Positions 27,264 through 36,513 of a stretch of 42,465 nt of DNA are shown one piece after another. How positions within the stretch are numbered: the stretch's first letter is position 1; the number at the start of each line of letters is the position of its first letter. The stretch comes from an uncultured Methylococcaceae bacterium (lineage in GTDB: Bacteria > Pseudomonadota > Gammaproteobacteria > Methylococcales > Methylomonadaceae), in NCBI GenBank assembly GCA_903866825.1, contig CAIPPE010000330.1, positions 1 through 42,465 on the forward strand. Reading direction: 5' to 3'. Made by a program: the position numbers and the translations under genes. Under the pieces are notes generated by a model that saw only the letters and a list, made by a program, of their open reading frames with translations, was not told where the DNA came from and searched no databases.

Positions 27264-28481
27264 CTATTGTGCGTAATGTGTCTCTATATAACGCTGTACG
27301 ATTTCCTGAAATTCTTCAGCTATCCTATCGCCTTTCAGGGTCACTGTTTTTTCACCATCTTCGTAGACTGGAGCAACAGGTGACTCACCAGTACCCGGCA
27401 AGCTAATACCTATATTGGCACTTTTACTTTCACCTGGGCCGTTAACAACGCAACCCATCACCGCAATTTCCATGGACTCAACACCCGGATATTGATTACG
27501 CCAGATGGGCATTTGATCACGCAAATAGCTTTGAATATCCATCGCTAGTTTTTGGAAATAATCACTGGTGGTACGACCACAACCGGGACAAGAAATAACC
27601 ATTGGGGTAAAAGCACGGAATCCCATAGTTTGTAATATTTCTTGACCCACAATCACCTCTTGCGTTCTTGAAGCGCCTGGCTCAGGAGTTAAAGAAATGC
27701 GAATGGTGTCACCAATCCCTTGTTGCATCAATACTGAAAGCGCAGCCGCAGAAGAAACAATACCCTTTGAACCCATACCTGCTTCAGTGAGGCCCAAATG
27801 CAGGGCATAATCACAACGACTGGACAAGTCTTGATAAATGTTAATCAGCTCTTGTACGTTACTGATTTTACAGGACAGAATGATTTTATCTTTACCTAAA
27901 CCTAACTCTTCAGCCTTAGCCGCACTTTCTAAAGCCGATAAAACAATCGCTTTACGTGTTACTGCCGGTAAAGGTTCTGGATGTTTTAGCGCTCTGTTTT
28001 CATCTAACAAACGTGTCAAAACAGCTTGATCCAAACTCCCCCCATTAACACCAATTCGGACTGGCTTGTTATACTGGCAGGCAAATTCAATCATTTGCTG
28101 AAATTGTGGGTCACGGCTTTTACCACGGCCTACGTTACCCGGATTAATACGGTATTTATCCAAGGCTTCCGCACAGTCTGGATATTTTTCCAGTAACTTA
28201 TGACCATTAAAATGGAAATCTCCCACGATAGGAACTGTACAACCTTTCTGGTTTAACGTATTACGAATCTCGGCCACTGCTTTTGCAGCCTCTTCCGAGT
28301 TAACGGTTATACGAACCAACTCAGAACCCGCCGTCGCAAGCTCGATAATTTGATTAACCGTCGCCGTAACGTTCGCGGTATCCGTATTGGTCATGGATTG
28401 AACAACGATAGGAGCACCACCGCCCACTTTAACGTCGCCGACTAAAACTTGATGGGTAATTTTTCTAAGGCTAATTGACAT
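27264..28481 (-). CDS. ispG: 4-hydroxy-3-methylbut-2-en-1-yl diphosphate synthase (flavodoxin), IspG/GcpE
   Basis: A 405-residue iron-sulphur enzyme of the MEP isoprenoid pathway. The N-terminal TIM-barrel has [19 protein letters not shown] and [13 protein letters not shown]. The C-terminal domain holds the 4Fe-4S ligands in [14 protein letters not shown] and in [18 protein letters not shown]. It follows mfnB by 72 nt on the same strand, with no terminator seen between, so it is probably the last gene of the C1-cofactor operon. The usual gammaproteobacterial neighbours (rodZ upstream, hisS downstream) are absent. Confidence 0.97.
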   Translation of the reverse strand: MSISLRKITHQVLVGDVKVGGGAPIVVQSMTNTDTANVTATVNQIIELATAGSELVRITVNSEEAAKAVAEIRNTLNQKGCTVPIVGDFHFNGHKLLEKYPDCAEALDKYRINPGNVGRGKSRDPQFQQMIEFACQYNKPVRIGVNGGSLDQAVLTRLLDENRALKHPEPLPAVTRKAIVLSALESAAKAEELGLGKDKIILSCKISNVQELINIYQDLSSRCDYALHLGLTEAGMGSKGIVSSAAALSVLMQQGIGDTIRISLTPEPGASRTQEVIVGQEILQTMGFRAFTPMVISCPGCGRTTSDYFQKLAMDIQSYLRDQMPIWRNQYPGVESMEIAVMGCVVNGPGESKSANIGISLPGTGESPVAPVYEDGEKTVTLKGDRIAEEFQEIVQRYIETHYAQ

Positions 28482-28553
28482 AGTCCAAATCTTTTAAAAA
28501 AGTTGCAGTTACTGATAAATTATACGCGATACGCACTCATGAGCAGAGTTAAA

Positions 28554-29237
28554 TTATTTGTTTTGCTTAACCGCCTCTCTGATACGCAATACAGACGCCG
28601 TATTCAACTGCCCTACCCTATCGTGCGCTTGGCACAAAGCGCCTCTAAAACCCAGATAATCTACCTGATAAGGTAATAATGAGGGAATATCATCAAGCCT
28701 CAATGACCCCGCTAAACCGCACAGCATATCTAAATCTTTAGCTTTTTTTACAAATTCAGCAAGCGCTATAGAGGTCATCAACTGCGTTAATGAACCGCAT
28801 TTTTTATCCATAGTATCTAACATAACCCCGACAAAACCTGCTTTTTTCAATGCCGATAGCACGGAACAATCAGGCTGAGTATCTGCAAATAAGACTGCAA
28901 TTAAACGATAATCTTGAGCCGTCAATAGTGACAATTGGCTTAAGGTTCCCTGCCAGTCATCACCGGGGAAAAAGCCAATTTTTACATAATCAACCCCCGT
29001 CTCTGCCATCGCCTTGACCGCATTAAAAACCAACTGTGGCTGCATCGGTAAATCGCCGATAGTTGCACTCACGGGGCAACGCTGATTAACTTTAGTAACA
29101 ATCTCTTGAACCGCTATAACATCTAACGCTCCCAAAGCGCCTAACGCAGGCTGTTTGAGGTCAATAATATCAACACCCGCCTCTAAAACTAACAAGGCTT
29201 CTGCCACACAGTTAACACTTGCCAACATCCCTGTCAT
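28554..29237 (-). CDS. mfnB: (5-formylfuran-3-yl)methyl phosphate synthase MfnB (DUF556)
   Basis: A 227-residue TIM-barrel enzyme which in methanogens condenses two glyceraldehyde-3-phosphate molecules to the furan ring of methanofuran. The Schiff-base lysine is Lys28 in GVDIIDLKQPALGALGAL. Other conserved parts are VDYVKIGFFPGDD and the C-terminal LAGSLRLDDIPSLLPYQVDYLGFRGALC. In aerobic methylotrophs the product is expected to feed methylofuran, cofactor of the formyltransferase/hydrolase complex in formaldehyde oxidation. Its start overlaps the stop of the DUF447 gene by 4 nt (ATGA), implying translational coupling. Confidence 0.93.
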   Translation of the reverse strand: MTGMLASVNCVAEALLVLEAGVDIIDLKQPALGALGALDVIAVQEIVTKVNQRCPVSATIGDLPMQPQLVFNAVKAMAETGVDYVKIGFFPGDDWQGTLSQLSLLTAQDYRLIAVLFADTQPDCSVLSALKKAGFVGVMLDTMDKKCGSLTQLMTSIALAEFVKKAKDLDMLCGLAGSLRLDDIPSLLPYQVDYLGFRGALCQAHDRVGQLNTASVLRIREAVKQNK

Positions 29238-29797
29238 ACTGAAACCCTGGCTTTAAATTGATCGATAACTGCCATAATCCAGGACCATGCTTCCAACTCT
29301 CTTTCGCCCGCTGTTTTTTCCAGCCCAATGCGTAGATAACTTATTTCTGCTTCAATTTTCTCTATCGGCAACCACTCTAAGCGACTGATTAATATAGCCG
29401 CTTCCAACACCGAATACTGCGCACGATTAAAGCCCTTAAAAGGTGCATGATTAACCGTATGAACCGTTTTACAAAACAACTTTGGGCGAGTTGGATCATC
29501 TTCCACTCGCAACAACTCCAGTTCAGTATGCGCTAAGGCTCCCGCTATTACCTGCCCCTTAATGACGTCTGCCGCCACTAAAGGCCAATCACGTCGACCC
29601 GTTAAACAGCCTGCAAAAATACGTACATCATCACTATAATTAAGCACCGCCACCTTCGTTTCTAATAGATTATTCAGTGTGGTAGAAGGTCGAAATGGCA
29701 AAATAATAATATCCTCGCCAACACTATGAATCCCCATAGGGGCTAAATGGGCCACACCCAAACTATTCTGGGTGGTAACAATCAGTTCTTGAATCAT
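29234..29797 (-). CDS. DUF447 family protein, C1-cofactor biosynthesis cluster
   Basis: A 187-residue protein of the PF04289 (DUF447) family, shared by methanogens and H4MPT-using methylotrophs. It begins MIQELIVTTQNSLGVAHLAPMG and has ILPFRPSTTLNNLLETKVAVLNYSDD, resembling the split-barrel flavin-binding fold; the C-terminus is helical. The biochemical function is not known. Genetic and phylogenetic association with methanopterin synthesis is established knowledge; the step is not. It overlaps both neighbours by 4 nt. Confidence 0.85.
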   Translation of the reverse strand: MIQELIVTTQNSLGVAHLAPMGIHSVGEDIIILPFRPSTTLNNLLETKVAVLNYSDDVRIFAGCLTGRRDWPLVAADVIKGQVIAGALAHTELELLRVEDDPTRPKLFCKTVHTVNHAPFKGFNRAQYSVLEAAILISRLEWLPIEKIEAEISYLRIGLEKTAGERELEAWSWIMAVIDQFKARVSV

Positions 29798-31185
29798 TTT
29801 TGTTTTTGTAAAGTAGTGCCTGCTGGCTTAAAAGTATGCAAATCAACCGATTGCTCGGCTTGATCAGTTGCACAGCCCCAAGTGAGGGCTTGATCCTGAG
29901 TAAAGCGTTTACCTAATTGCCAGGCGATTTCAGCTCTGGCCAATTCAACACCCAAATAAAAGGCATGACTGCCATCGGTTTCAACCTTAAGTTCAGGAAA
30001 TAACACAAACGGATCATGCGCACTGTGCATTCCATCACGGTTAAAAATATGCACACCTTCAGCGCTCGTTTGAATCCTAAAACTGGGATCAGTGATTTGC
30101 CCTGCCAGTTCTTTAATTTCTACCAAGGTATAGGGAAAAGGCGCGGTCTCATGCAAAGCCATCAAGCCTGGGTCAATGTGCTTAGGTAAGGTATCGTGTT
30201 GTTTAGCTGCAAACATGATGCGTCTGGCTAAATCGGCTTCTTTAATCGCTCTACAGGCATGGCGACTGACTTCGGTTGCCAAGATATGATTGATATTCAG
30301 CTCTGAACAAATGCCTAATAATAGCGCATTCATACCCGCCGTATCGGCATGGGTTAATTCGGTAATATTACCCACGCCCATCATCATCTCGATAGAGGGA
30401 TATTTTTTTCTCACGGTATGATAACGCACCACCGAATCGGTAAAGCCGAAATGCAAGGGGTCTAAAATAGGATCAACAATAAAAGCCCGTTGCTTTTCCT
30501 GCATGATTTTAATAGCTCTATCCAGAGAGTCTAAATCTTCGTGCCGCTCTGGAATTATAATCGGTGTAGCAGCCACTTCATCAGCAATCCACAGGGTACT
30601 TTCATGCAAACTAAGCATAAAGTCTGCACCCGCTTTACCGCCTCTTAATAAATCATTGGCATCCAATGAATCGATACTCACCCTAAAGCCTTCCTGCTTT
30701 AAGGTTTGAATAATCTCTTCCATGTGTGGAAAATCGGTACTCGGCAAACAGCCTATATCGATAACATCGGCGCCATTCTTTTTGTAGTAATAGGCGCGCT
30801 TAACGACCTCTTCAACACTGACATGAGGTGCATCCACAATTTCAGCGAAGATCTTGACCTTGTAATGGCTTAAATCAGGCTTTTGTGCCGCTTTACCAAA
30901 ATATTGCGGTAAGTCTTTAAGCTCTTCTGGTCCTCGAACCACAGGCACACCCAAAGTCACCGATAAAGCCTCTAAATCACCTCGGCATCGACCCGGCACA
31001 ATAATACGATCTGCCCCAAAGGTCTCAGTCAAGCGCCGGGCGATCATATCGGCAGTCATTAACGCCGCCACTTTAAGCCCTAATTGATGCACGGTATAAG
31101 TAAACTCCGGCTGCATTTTTTCCAGAATACTACGCAGCTGTTTTTCCGCTAACTTACCCGTCAGAAACAGTAAATGCTCACTCAC
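29794..31185 (-). CDS. Dihydropteroate-synthase-like protein with DUF6513 (TIGR00284-type)
   Basis: A 463-residue protein. The N-terminal about 100 residues (LLFLTGKLAEKQLRSILEKM..., CRGDLEALS) form the DUF6513 domain. A DHPS-like TIM barrel follows (KNGADVIDIGCLP, VSIDSLDANDLLRGGKAGAD, FIVDPILDPLHFGF, MMGVGNITELTHADTAGMNA), and then a C-terminal extension of about 110 residues. It lacks the [11 protein letters not shown] motif of true FolP, so it should not make ordinary dihydropteroate. It belongs to the group always found with methanopterin genes, and a role in joining the pterin and aryl-ribose moieties is a plausible but unproven inference. It overlaps both neighbours by 4 nt. Confidence 0.87.
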   Translation of the reverse strand: MSEHLLFLTGKLAEKQLRSILEKMQPEFTYTVHQLGLKVAALMTADMIARRLTETFGADRIIVPGRCRGDLEALSVTLGVPVVRGPEELKDLPQYFGKAAQKPDLSHYKVKIFAEIVDAPHVSVEEVVKRAYYYKKNGADVIDIGCLPSTDFPHMEEIIQTLKQEGFRVSIDSLDANDLLRGGKAGADFMLSLHESTLWIADEVAATPIIIPERHEDLDSLDRAIKIMQEKQRAFIVDPILDPLHFGFTDSVVRYHTVRKKYPSIEMMMGVGNITELTHADTAGMNALLLGICSELNINHILATEVSRHACRAIKEADLARRIMFAAKQHDTLPKHIDPGLMALHETAPFPYTLVEIKELAGQITDPSFRIQTSAEGVHIFNRDGMHSAHDPFVLFPELKVETDGSHAFYLGVELARAEIAWQLGKRFTQDQALTWGCATDQAEQSVDLHTFKPAGTTLQKQK

Positions 31186-31739
31186 TCGGTCGCACCCTCA
31201 TTGGCAACCACAGCCAAACGTGCTGTCACACTCGCAATTAACTCATCAACGCTTTTAACAATACTCGTGTATTCAAACAGACCTAATTTTTCAGTCCCTT
31301 CTAAATCGATTTGACGAGGATACACCATCACCCGTTTACCTTTAGGCGCAGTGGTTTCCATTTCTGGCGCAATATCACAGGGATAAACAATACTGGGCAC
31401 TCGACATTTTCCAGCTTGTGAATACAAATTAGTGACCAAAGAATCAGCGATACCTAACACACACTTAGCCACCGTATTTGATGTCGCAGGCGCCATCACA
31501 AAGGTATGATAATAACCGGTATAAAAAAGCCCAACAGGGGGTGAAGAAGCTGCTTTATCCCGATACACCGGCATTTTTTCACGGATTTCAGTCAGATTGA
31601 AGCCGTACATTTTAATGACCTCCTCCGCTGCCTGACTTAAATATAAATCAACAGCATCAAGGGTAAGCAGGAAATTTAAGCATTCTTCTATATAATGACC
31701 GGAACCAGTAATGGCCCAAGCTAGTCGTGGTTTATTCAT
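31182..31739 (-). CDS. Flavoprotein (PF02441), dihydromethanopterin-reductase-like (AfpA/DmrX type)
   Basis: A Rossmann-like flavoprotein of about 185 residues from the start I prefer. It has AWAITGSGHYIEECLNFL at the N-terminus, TFVMAPATSNTVAKCVLGIADSLVTNL in the flavin-binding core, and VYPCDIAPEMETTAPKGKRV. In Methylobacterium relatives of this family reduce or are proposed to reduce dihydromethanopterin. An in-frame ATG at 31790 would add 17 residues, but a TATAAT box at 31770-31775 lies within that extension and the GSGH-type start is the usual one. No Shine-Dalgarno site precedes either codon. It is the first gene of the operon, divergent from folP. Confidence 0.8.
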   Translation of the reverse strand: MNKPRLAWAITGSGHYIEECLNFLLTLDAVDLYLSQAAEEVIKMYGFNLTEIREKMPVYRDKAASSPPVGLFYTGYYHTFVMAPATSNTVAKCVLGIADSLVTNLYSQAGKCRVPSIVYPCDIAPEMETTAPKGKRVMVYPRQIDLEGTEKLGLFEYTSIVKSVDELIASVTARLAVVANEGATE

Positions 31740-31769
31740 GACATTATTCAGAGTCGACAGTATCCGGTC

Positions 31770-31775
31770 ATTATA
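31770..31775 (-). promoter_or_regulatory. -10 element of the cofactor operon
   Basis: A perfect TATAAT on the minus strand, about 30 nt upstream of the preferred flavoprotein start. The -35 region (GCGAAG) is poor, so activation may be needed. The short leader this implies supports the downstream start codon. Confidence 0.35.
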
Positions 31776-31814
31776 CCCGAAACTACTCATCTCTTCGCAT
31801 AGGAGCGCTTAAAC

Positions 31815-32648
31815 ATGTTCAGCCAAATCCAAAAACCACTCATAATGGGGATCTTAAATGTCACGCCAGACAGCTTTTCTGATGGGGGTTTATTTTCTGG
31901 CTTAAATGAGGCGCTAATGCATGTTGAGAAAATGTTAGAAGCAGGGGTTGATATTATCGACATTGGCGGCGAATCGACTCGCCCAGGTTCAGACCCGGTG
32001 ACACCTGAAGAACAGCAAAATCGGATCATTCCCGTTATAACCGCTATTAGACAACAACTAAAAAGCGCTATTTTAATCAGTATCGATACAACCTCCAGTA
32101 CCGTTGCCAAAGCTGCACTAGACGCGGGTGCCAATATTATCAACGATGTTTCTGGGGGACAGAATGACCCTGCCATTTTAAATGTAGCGGCTCAAGCCAA
32201 TGCACCCATTATTTTGATGCACAGCCAAGGCACCCCCAAGACCATGCAAGACAATCCTTATTATGAGGATGTGGTTGCCGAGGTTATTGACAGTTTAAAG
32301 GGCAGTATTGACGTGGCTTTACAGGCGGGTATCAAGAAAGAAAATATTTTAATTGACCCAGGCATTGGCTTTGGGAAACGTAAACAGGATAATCTAGAAT
32401 TATTGGCACACTTGGATCAACTGGTTGCATTAGGGTTTCCTGTGCTGTTAGGTACTAGTCGTAAACGCTTTATGGGCACTATTTGTGCCGTATCTGAACC
32501 CTCAGAACTGGTGACAGCCACTGCAGTGACGACTGCTTTGGGTGTTATGGCAGGTGTACAGCTCTTTAGAGTTCATGATGTTAAAGAAAACCGGCAAGCT
32601 GCAGATGTGGCGTGGGCAATTAAACAAGCAACCAAACTTTATGGATAA
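31815..32648 (+). CDS. folP: Dihydropteroate synthase
   Basis: A 277-residue folate enzyme joining the pterin pyrophosphate to p-aminobenzoate. Motifs seen are [62 protein letters not shown] and the closing [10 protein letters not shown] and VTAVTTALG-like segments. AGGAG lies 9 nt upstream of the ATG. In many gammaproteobacteria folP sits between ftsH and glmM; here it is divergent to the methanopterin operon and its last codons overlap the start of hsdR by 8 nt. Confidence 0.97.
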   Translation: MFSQIQKPLIMGILNVTPDSFSDGGLFSGLNEALMHVEKMLEAGVDIIDIGGESTRPGSDPVTPEEQQNRIIPVITAIRQQLKSAILISIDTTSSTVAKAALDAGANIINDVSGGQNDPAILNVAAQANAPIILMHSQGTPKTMQDNPYYEDVVAEVIDSLKGSIDVALQAGIKKENILIDPGIGFGKRKQDNLELLAHLDQLVALGFPVLLGTSRKRFMGTICAVSEPSELVTATAVTTALGVMAGVQLFRVHDVKENRQAADVAWAIKQATKLYG

Positions 32649-35022
32649 AAAGACCTTAAGCGAGTCGGATATTTGTGCCAAATTCATCACACCCGCCTTG
32701 ATAAAAGCGGGTTGGGATGAAGGCTTTCAAATACGTCGAGAAGTCAGTTTTACCAAAGGACGCATTATCGTCAGAGGCAAACTGCATACCCGTGGTGAAC
32801 AGAAACGCGCTGATTACATTCTGTATTTTAAAGCCAATATCCCTATTGCCGTCATCGAAGCCAAAGACAATAAACACAGTGTCGGCGCCGGGATGCAACA
32901 AGCCTTAAACTATGCAGAAACCTTGGGCGTACCGTTTGTGTTTAGTTCTAATGGGGATGGCTTCTTACTGCATGATCGAACCGGTTTAGCCGAAAAGACC
33001 GAACAAGAACTCAGTCTGGATGCTTTTCCTAGCCCTACTGACTTATGGCAACGTTACTGCCACTGGAAAGGTTTAGAAACCGCGGATGCCAGACATACCG
33101 TAGAAATGCCTTATTACGATGATGGCACAGGCCGCGCTCCGCGTTATTATCAAGCCAATGCCATTAATAACACCGTTGAAGCGGTCGCCAAAGCCCAGCA
33201 ACGTATCTTATTGGTCATGGCGACCGGCACCGGTAAAACCTATACTGCTTTTCAAATCATCTGGCGGTTATGGAAGTCAGGCACCAAGAAACGCATTTTG
33301 TTTTTAGCCGATAGAAACATTCTGGTTGATCAAACCAAGAATAATGACTTTAAACCGTTTGGCTCAGCCATGACCAAGATCAGCAAACGCCAAATCGATA
33401 AAAGTTACGAAATCTATCTATCCTTATATCAAGCCGTTACCGGCACTGAAGAAGCTCAAAACATTTACAAACAATTCTCGCCAGACTTCTTTGACCTGAT
33501 TGTGATTGATGAATGTCATCGGGGCAGTGCCGCAGAAGATTCCGCATGGCGTGAGATTCTGGCCTACTTTTCCTCAGCTACGCATATTGGTTTAACCGCC
33601 ACACCCAAAGAAACCAAAGACGTTTCCAGTATCTATTATTTTGGTGAACCCATTTACAGTTACACCCTTAAACAAGGCATAGAAGATGGATTTTTAGCGC
33701 CTTATAAAGTCGTGCGCATTGATATCGATAAAGACTTGCAAGGCTGGCGACCTACTAAAGGTCAAACGGATAAACATGGCCAATTGATTGAAGACCGTAT
33801 CTTCAATCAGCAGGATATGGATAAAACTTTAGTCCTTGAAAAGCGCACCGAACTGGTGGCCCGAAAGATTACAGAGTTTTTAACCGCCACCGATCCGTAT
33901 GCCAAAACGATTGTGTTTTGTGATGATATTGATCATGCTGAACGGATGCGTCAGGCGTTGGTGAATCTAAACCCGGAGCGGGTAAAAGAAAATCGTAAAT
34001 ACATCATGCGGATTACCGGTGACGAACAGGAAGGCAAAGCCGAGTTAGATAACTTTATCAATCCAGAAGAACGCTATCCGGTCATTACCACCACCTCTAA
34101 ACTGATGAGCACCGGCGTGGATGCACAAACCTGCAAGTTAGTGGTGTTAGATCAACACATCCGGTCCATGACTGAATTTAAACAAGTCATTGGTCGTGGC
34201 ACCCGTATTAATGAAGATTACGACAAATACTGGTTTACCATCATGGACTTTAAAAAAGCCACCGAACTGTTTGCAGATAAAGATTTTGATGGCGAACCAG
34301 TAATGATTTATGAACCCAAACCCGGTGAATCAGTCGTGCCACCGGATGAAGACATCGACGTCGATGAAAACGGCAATCCCATCCCTAGTTCAGATGAAGA
34401 TGAGCAACTCCACCCCTTTGAAAATGAGGGGATCGAGGGAGAATTTCTCGAACAAGACAACAAACGCATTAAATACGTCTTAGGCGATGTCACCGTCTTT
34501 GTCATTTCCGAACGAGTGCAATATTACGGCCCCGAAGGTAAATTAATCACTGAATCACTCAAAGATTACACCCGCACCACTGTGCGTAAAGACTATGGTT
34601 CTTTAGATGACTTCTTACGCCGCTGGAGTAAAACCGACCGCAAAGCCGCCATTATTAAAGAACTGGAAGCGCATGGCCTCTTATTAGAACCCTTAGCCGA
34701 AGAAGTCGGAAAAGATTTTGATGCCTTTGATTTAATCTGCCACGTGGCTTTTGATCAACCGCCTTTAACCCGCAGAGAACGAGCAGACCAAGTTAAAAAG
34801 CGCAATTACTTTACCCAGTACGGCGAACAAGCCCGGCAGGTGTTAGAAACCTTATTGGATAAATATCAGGATACCGGCCTGGAAAACATAGAAGATATTA
34901 AAATACTCACCTTAGACCCGTTCAGAAACATGGGCACCGCCAGTGAACTGGTGGCCGCGTTTGGCGGTAAACCCGCTTATTTGGCTGCCCTTTATGAACT
35001 CGAAAAACACCTTTATGCCTAA
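32641..35022 (+). CDS. hsdR: Type I restriction enzyme R subunit HsdR
   Basis: A 793-residue motor and nuclease subunit. The N-terminal PD-(D/E)XK nuclease shows Asp58 in KRADYIL and Glu73-x-Lys75 in AVIEAKDNK. The helicase core has Walker [10 protein letters not shown] at about 192-200, [30 protein letters not shown] and the arginine motif [11 protein letters not shown]. The C-terminal part resembles EcoEI-type R subunits. The ATG overlaps the folP stop by 8 nt and has no Shine-Dalgarno site. An earlier in-frame ATG at 32542 lies deep in folP and is unlikely. Order here is R-M-S. An acidic stretch ([20 protein letters not shown]) lies near residue 590. Confidence 0.94.
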   Translation: MDKKTLSESDICAKFITPALIKAGWDEGFQIRREVSFTKGRIIVRGKLHTRGEQKRADYILYFKANIPIAVIEAKDNKHSVGAGMQQALNYAETLGVPFVFSSNGDGFLLHDRTGLAEKTEQELSLDAFPSPTDLWQRYCHWKGLETADARHTVEMPYYDDGTGRAPRYYQANAINNTVEAVAKAQQRILLVMATGTGKTYTAFQIIWRLWKSGTKKRILFLADRNILVDQTKNNDFKPFGSAMTKISKRQIDKSYEIYLSLYQAVTGTEEAQNIYKQFSPDFFDLIVIDECHRGSAAEDSAWREILAYFSSATHIGLTATPKETKDVSSIYYFGEPIYSYTLKQGIEDGFLAPYKVVRIDIDKDLQGWRPTKGQTDKHGQLIEDRIFNQQDMDKTLVLEKRTELVARKITEFLTATDPYAKTIVFCDDIDHAERMRQALVNLNPERVKENRKYIMRITGDEQEGKAELDNFINPEERYPVITTTSKLMSTGVDAQTCKLVVLDQHIRSMTEFKQVIGRGTRINEDYDKYWFTIMDFKKATELFADKDFDGEPVMIYEPKPGESVVPPDEDIDVDENGNPIPSSDEDEQLHPFENEGIEGEFLEQDNKRIKYVLGDVTVFVISERVQYYGPEGKLITESLKDYTRTTVRKDYGSLDDFLRRWSKTDRKAAIIKELEAHGLLLEPLAEEVGKDFDAFDLICHVAFDQPPLTRRERADQVKKRNYFTQYGEQARQVLETLLDKYQDTGLENIEDIKILTLDPFRNMGTASELVAAFGGKPAYLAALYELEKHLYA

Positions 35023-35043
35023 CCGACTTTTGTTAACCCGCCC

Positions 35044-36513
35044 ATGAGTATTACCTCCACCATTAAATCCATCCAAGACATCATGCGTAAAGACGTGGGT
35101 GTTGATGGCGACGCGCAACGCTTAAGCCAACTGGTTTGGATGTTGTTTTTAAAAATCTTTGATGACCGCGAAAGTGAATGGGAACTGCTCCAAGATGATT
35201 ATCAATCACCGTTACCCGAAGCGTATCGCTGGCGCAATTGGGCCGCACATGATGAAGGCTTAACCGGCGATGCACTTAAAAACTTTCTGGATAATGAACT
35301 ATTCCCCGCCTTACAACAACTGGAAGCCAAAGGCGGTGATCAACGCGCTTATGTGATTCGCTCCGTGTTTGAAGATGCCTACAACTACATGAAGTCTGGG
35401 CAACTTATCCGCCAAGTGATTAACAAAATTCAAGATGGTGTGGATTTTAACAAAGCCTCAGAACGGCATTTGTTTGGTGATATGTACGAACAATTACTCC
35501 GCGACTTACAAGCCGCGGGCAATGCCGGTGAGTTTTATACCCCACGCGCCGTCACCGAATTTATGGTGCAACAAGTCAACCCACAATTAACTGAAAAAGT
35601 CATGGACCCCGCCTGTGGTACGGGTGGCTTCTTATCGTGCGCTATTGAACATATCCGTCGCCAACACGTTAAAACCGTTGAAGATGAAGCCGTATTACAA
35701 AACAGTATCTTTGGCATCGAAAAGAAACCCATGCCGCATTTACTGTGTACCACTAATATGATTTTGCATGGCATTGATGTGCCCAGCAATATCCGGCATG
35801 ACAATACCTTGGCTAAACCCTTAATCAGTTGGGGGCCTAAAGAGCGCGTGGATGTGATTGTGACTAATCCACCGTTTGGCGGTATGGAAGAAGACGGCAT
35901 AGAAACCAATTTTCCTGCGACTTTTAGAACACGTGAGACGGCTGATTTATTCTTAGTATTAATCATGCATCTGCTTAAAACAGGCGGTCGGGCGGCATTG
36001 GTTTTACCGGATGGCTTCTTGTTTGGCGAAGGGATTAAAACCCGCATTAAAGAAAAACTGCTGGAAGATTGTAATCTGCACACCATCGTGCGCCTACCTA
36101 ATGGCGTGTTTGCGCCTTATACCGGCATTAAAACCAATCTACTGTTTTTTACCAAAGGCACACCGACGCAACAAGTCTGGTTTTATGAGCATCCTTATCC
36201 AGCGGGGGTGAAAAGTTATAACAAAACTAAACCCATGAAGATTGAAGAATTTGTGGCCGAAGCTGATTGGTGGGGTCATGAAGCGGATAACTTTAACAGC
36301 CGTGAAGAAAATCAATACGCTTGGAAGATGAGTATTGAGGACATTAAAGCCCGTAACTACAACCTTGATTGCAAGAATCCGCATGTGAGCGAGCAAGAGA
36401 TTCATGATCCTGAGGTGTTGTTGGCGCAGTATCAAACCCTGCAAGCCGATATTGCTGATTTGCGGAATCAATTGAAGACCCTACTTGCGGAAGCCTTGGA
36501 GAGACAGGCGTGA
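35044..36513 (+). CDS. hsdM: Type I restriction-modification N6-adenine methyltransferase HsdM
   Basis: A 489-residue methyltransferase subunit. The N-terminal helical HsdM_N domain (residues 5-150) is followed by AGEFYTPRAVTEFMV, the AdoMet motif DPACGTGGF at 188-196 and the catalytic NPPF at 275-278 in VIVTNPPFGG. The C-terminus ends with a helix that joins HsdS. It starts 21 nt after hsdR, and its stop overlaps the GTG start of hsdS by 4 nt. It should form M2S1 methylase and R2M2S1 nuclease complexes. The gene is intact. Confidence 0.96.
   Translation: MSITSTIKSIQDIMRKDVGVDGDAQRLSQLVWMLFLKIFDDRESEWELLQDDYQSPLPEAYRWRNWAAHDEGLTGDALKNFLDNELFPALQQLEAKGGDQRAYVIRSVFEDAYNYMKSGQLIRQVINKIQDGVDFNKASERHLFGDMYEQLLRDLQAAGNAGEFYTPRAVTEFMVQQVNPQLTEKVMDPACGTGGFLSCAIEHIRRQHVKTVEDEAVLQNSIFGIEKKPMPHLLCTTNMILHGIDVPSNIRHDNTLAKPLISWGPKERVDVIVTNPPFGGMEEDGIETNFPATFRTRETADLFLVLIMHLLKTGGRAALVLPDGFLFGEGIKTRIKEKLLEDCNLHTIVRLPNGVFAPYTGIKTNLLFFTKGTPTQQVWFYEHPYPAGVKSYNKTKPMKIEEFVAEADWWGHEADNFNSREENQYAWKMSIEDIKARNYNLDCKNPHVSEQEIHDPEVLLAQYQTLQADIADLRNQLKTLLAEALERQA

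Noticed and set aside
32542-32640. Extended N-terminus for hsdR from an ATG within folP
   Set aside because: The extra 33 residues are the folP coding sequence read in another frame. The family's usual start fits the ATG at 32641.
35535-36086. 183-codon open frame antisense to hsdM
   Set aside because: It is opposite the catalytic domain of hsdM and lacks any domain or start signal.
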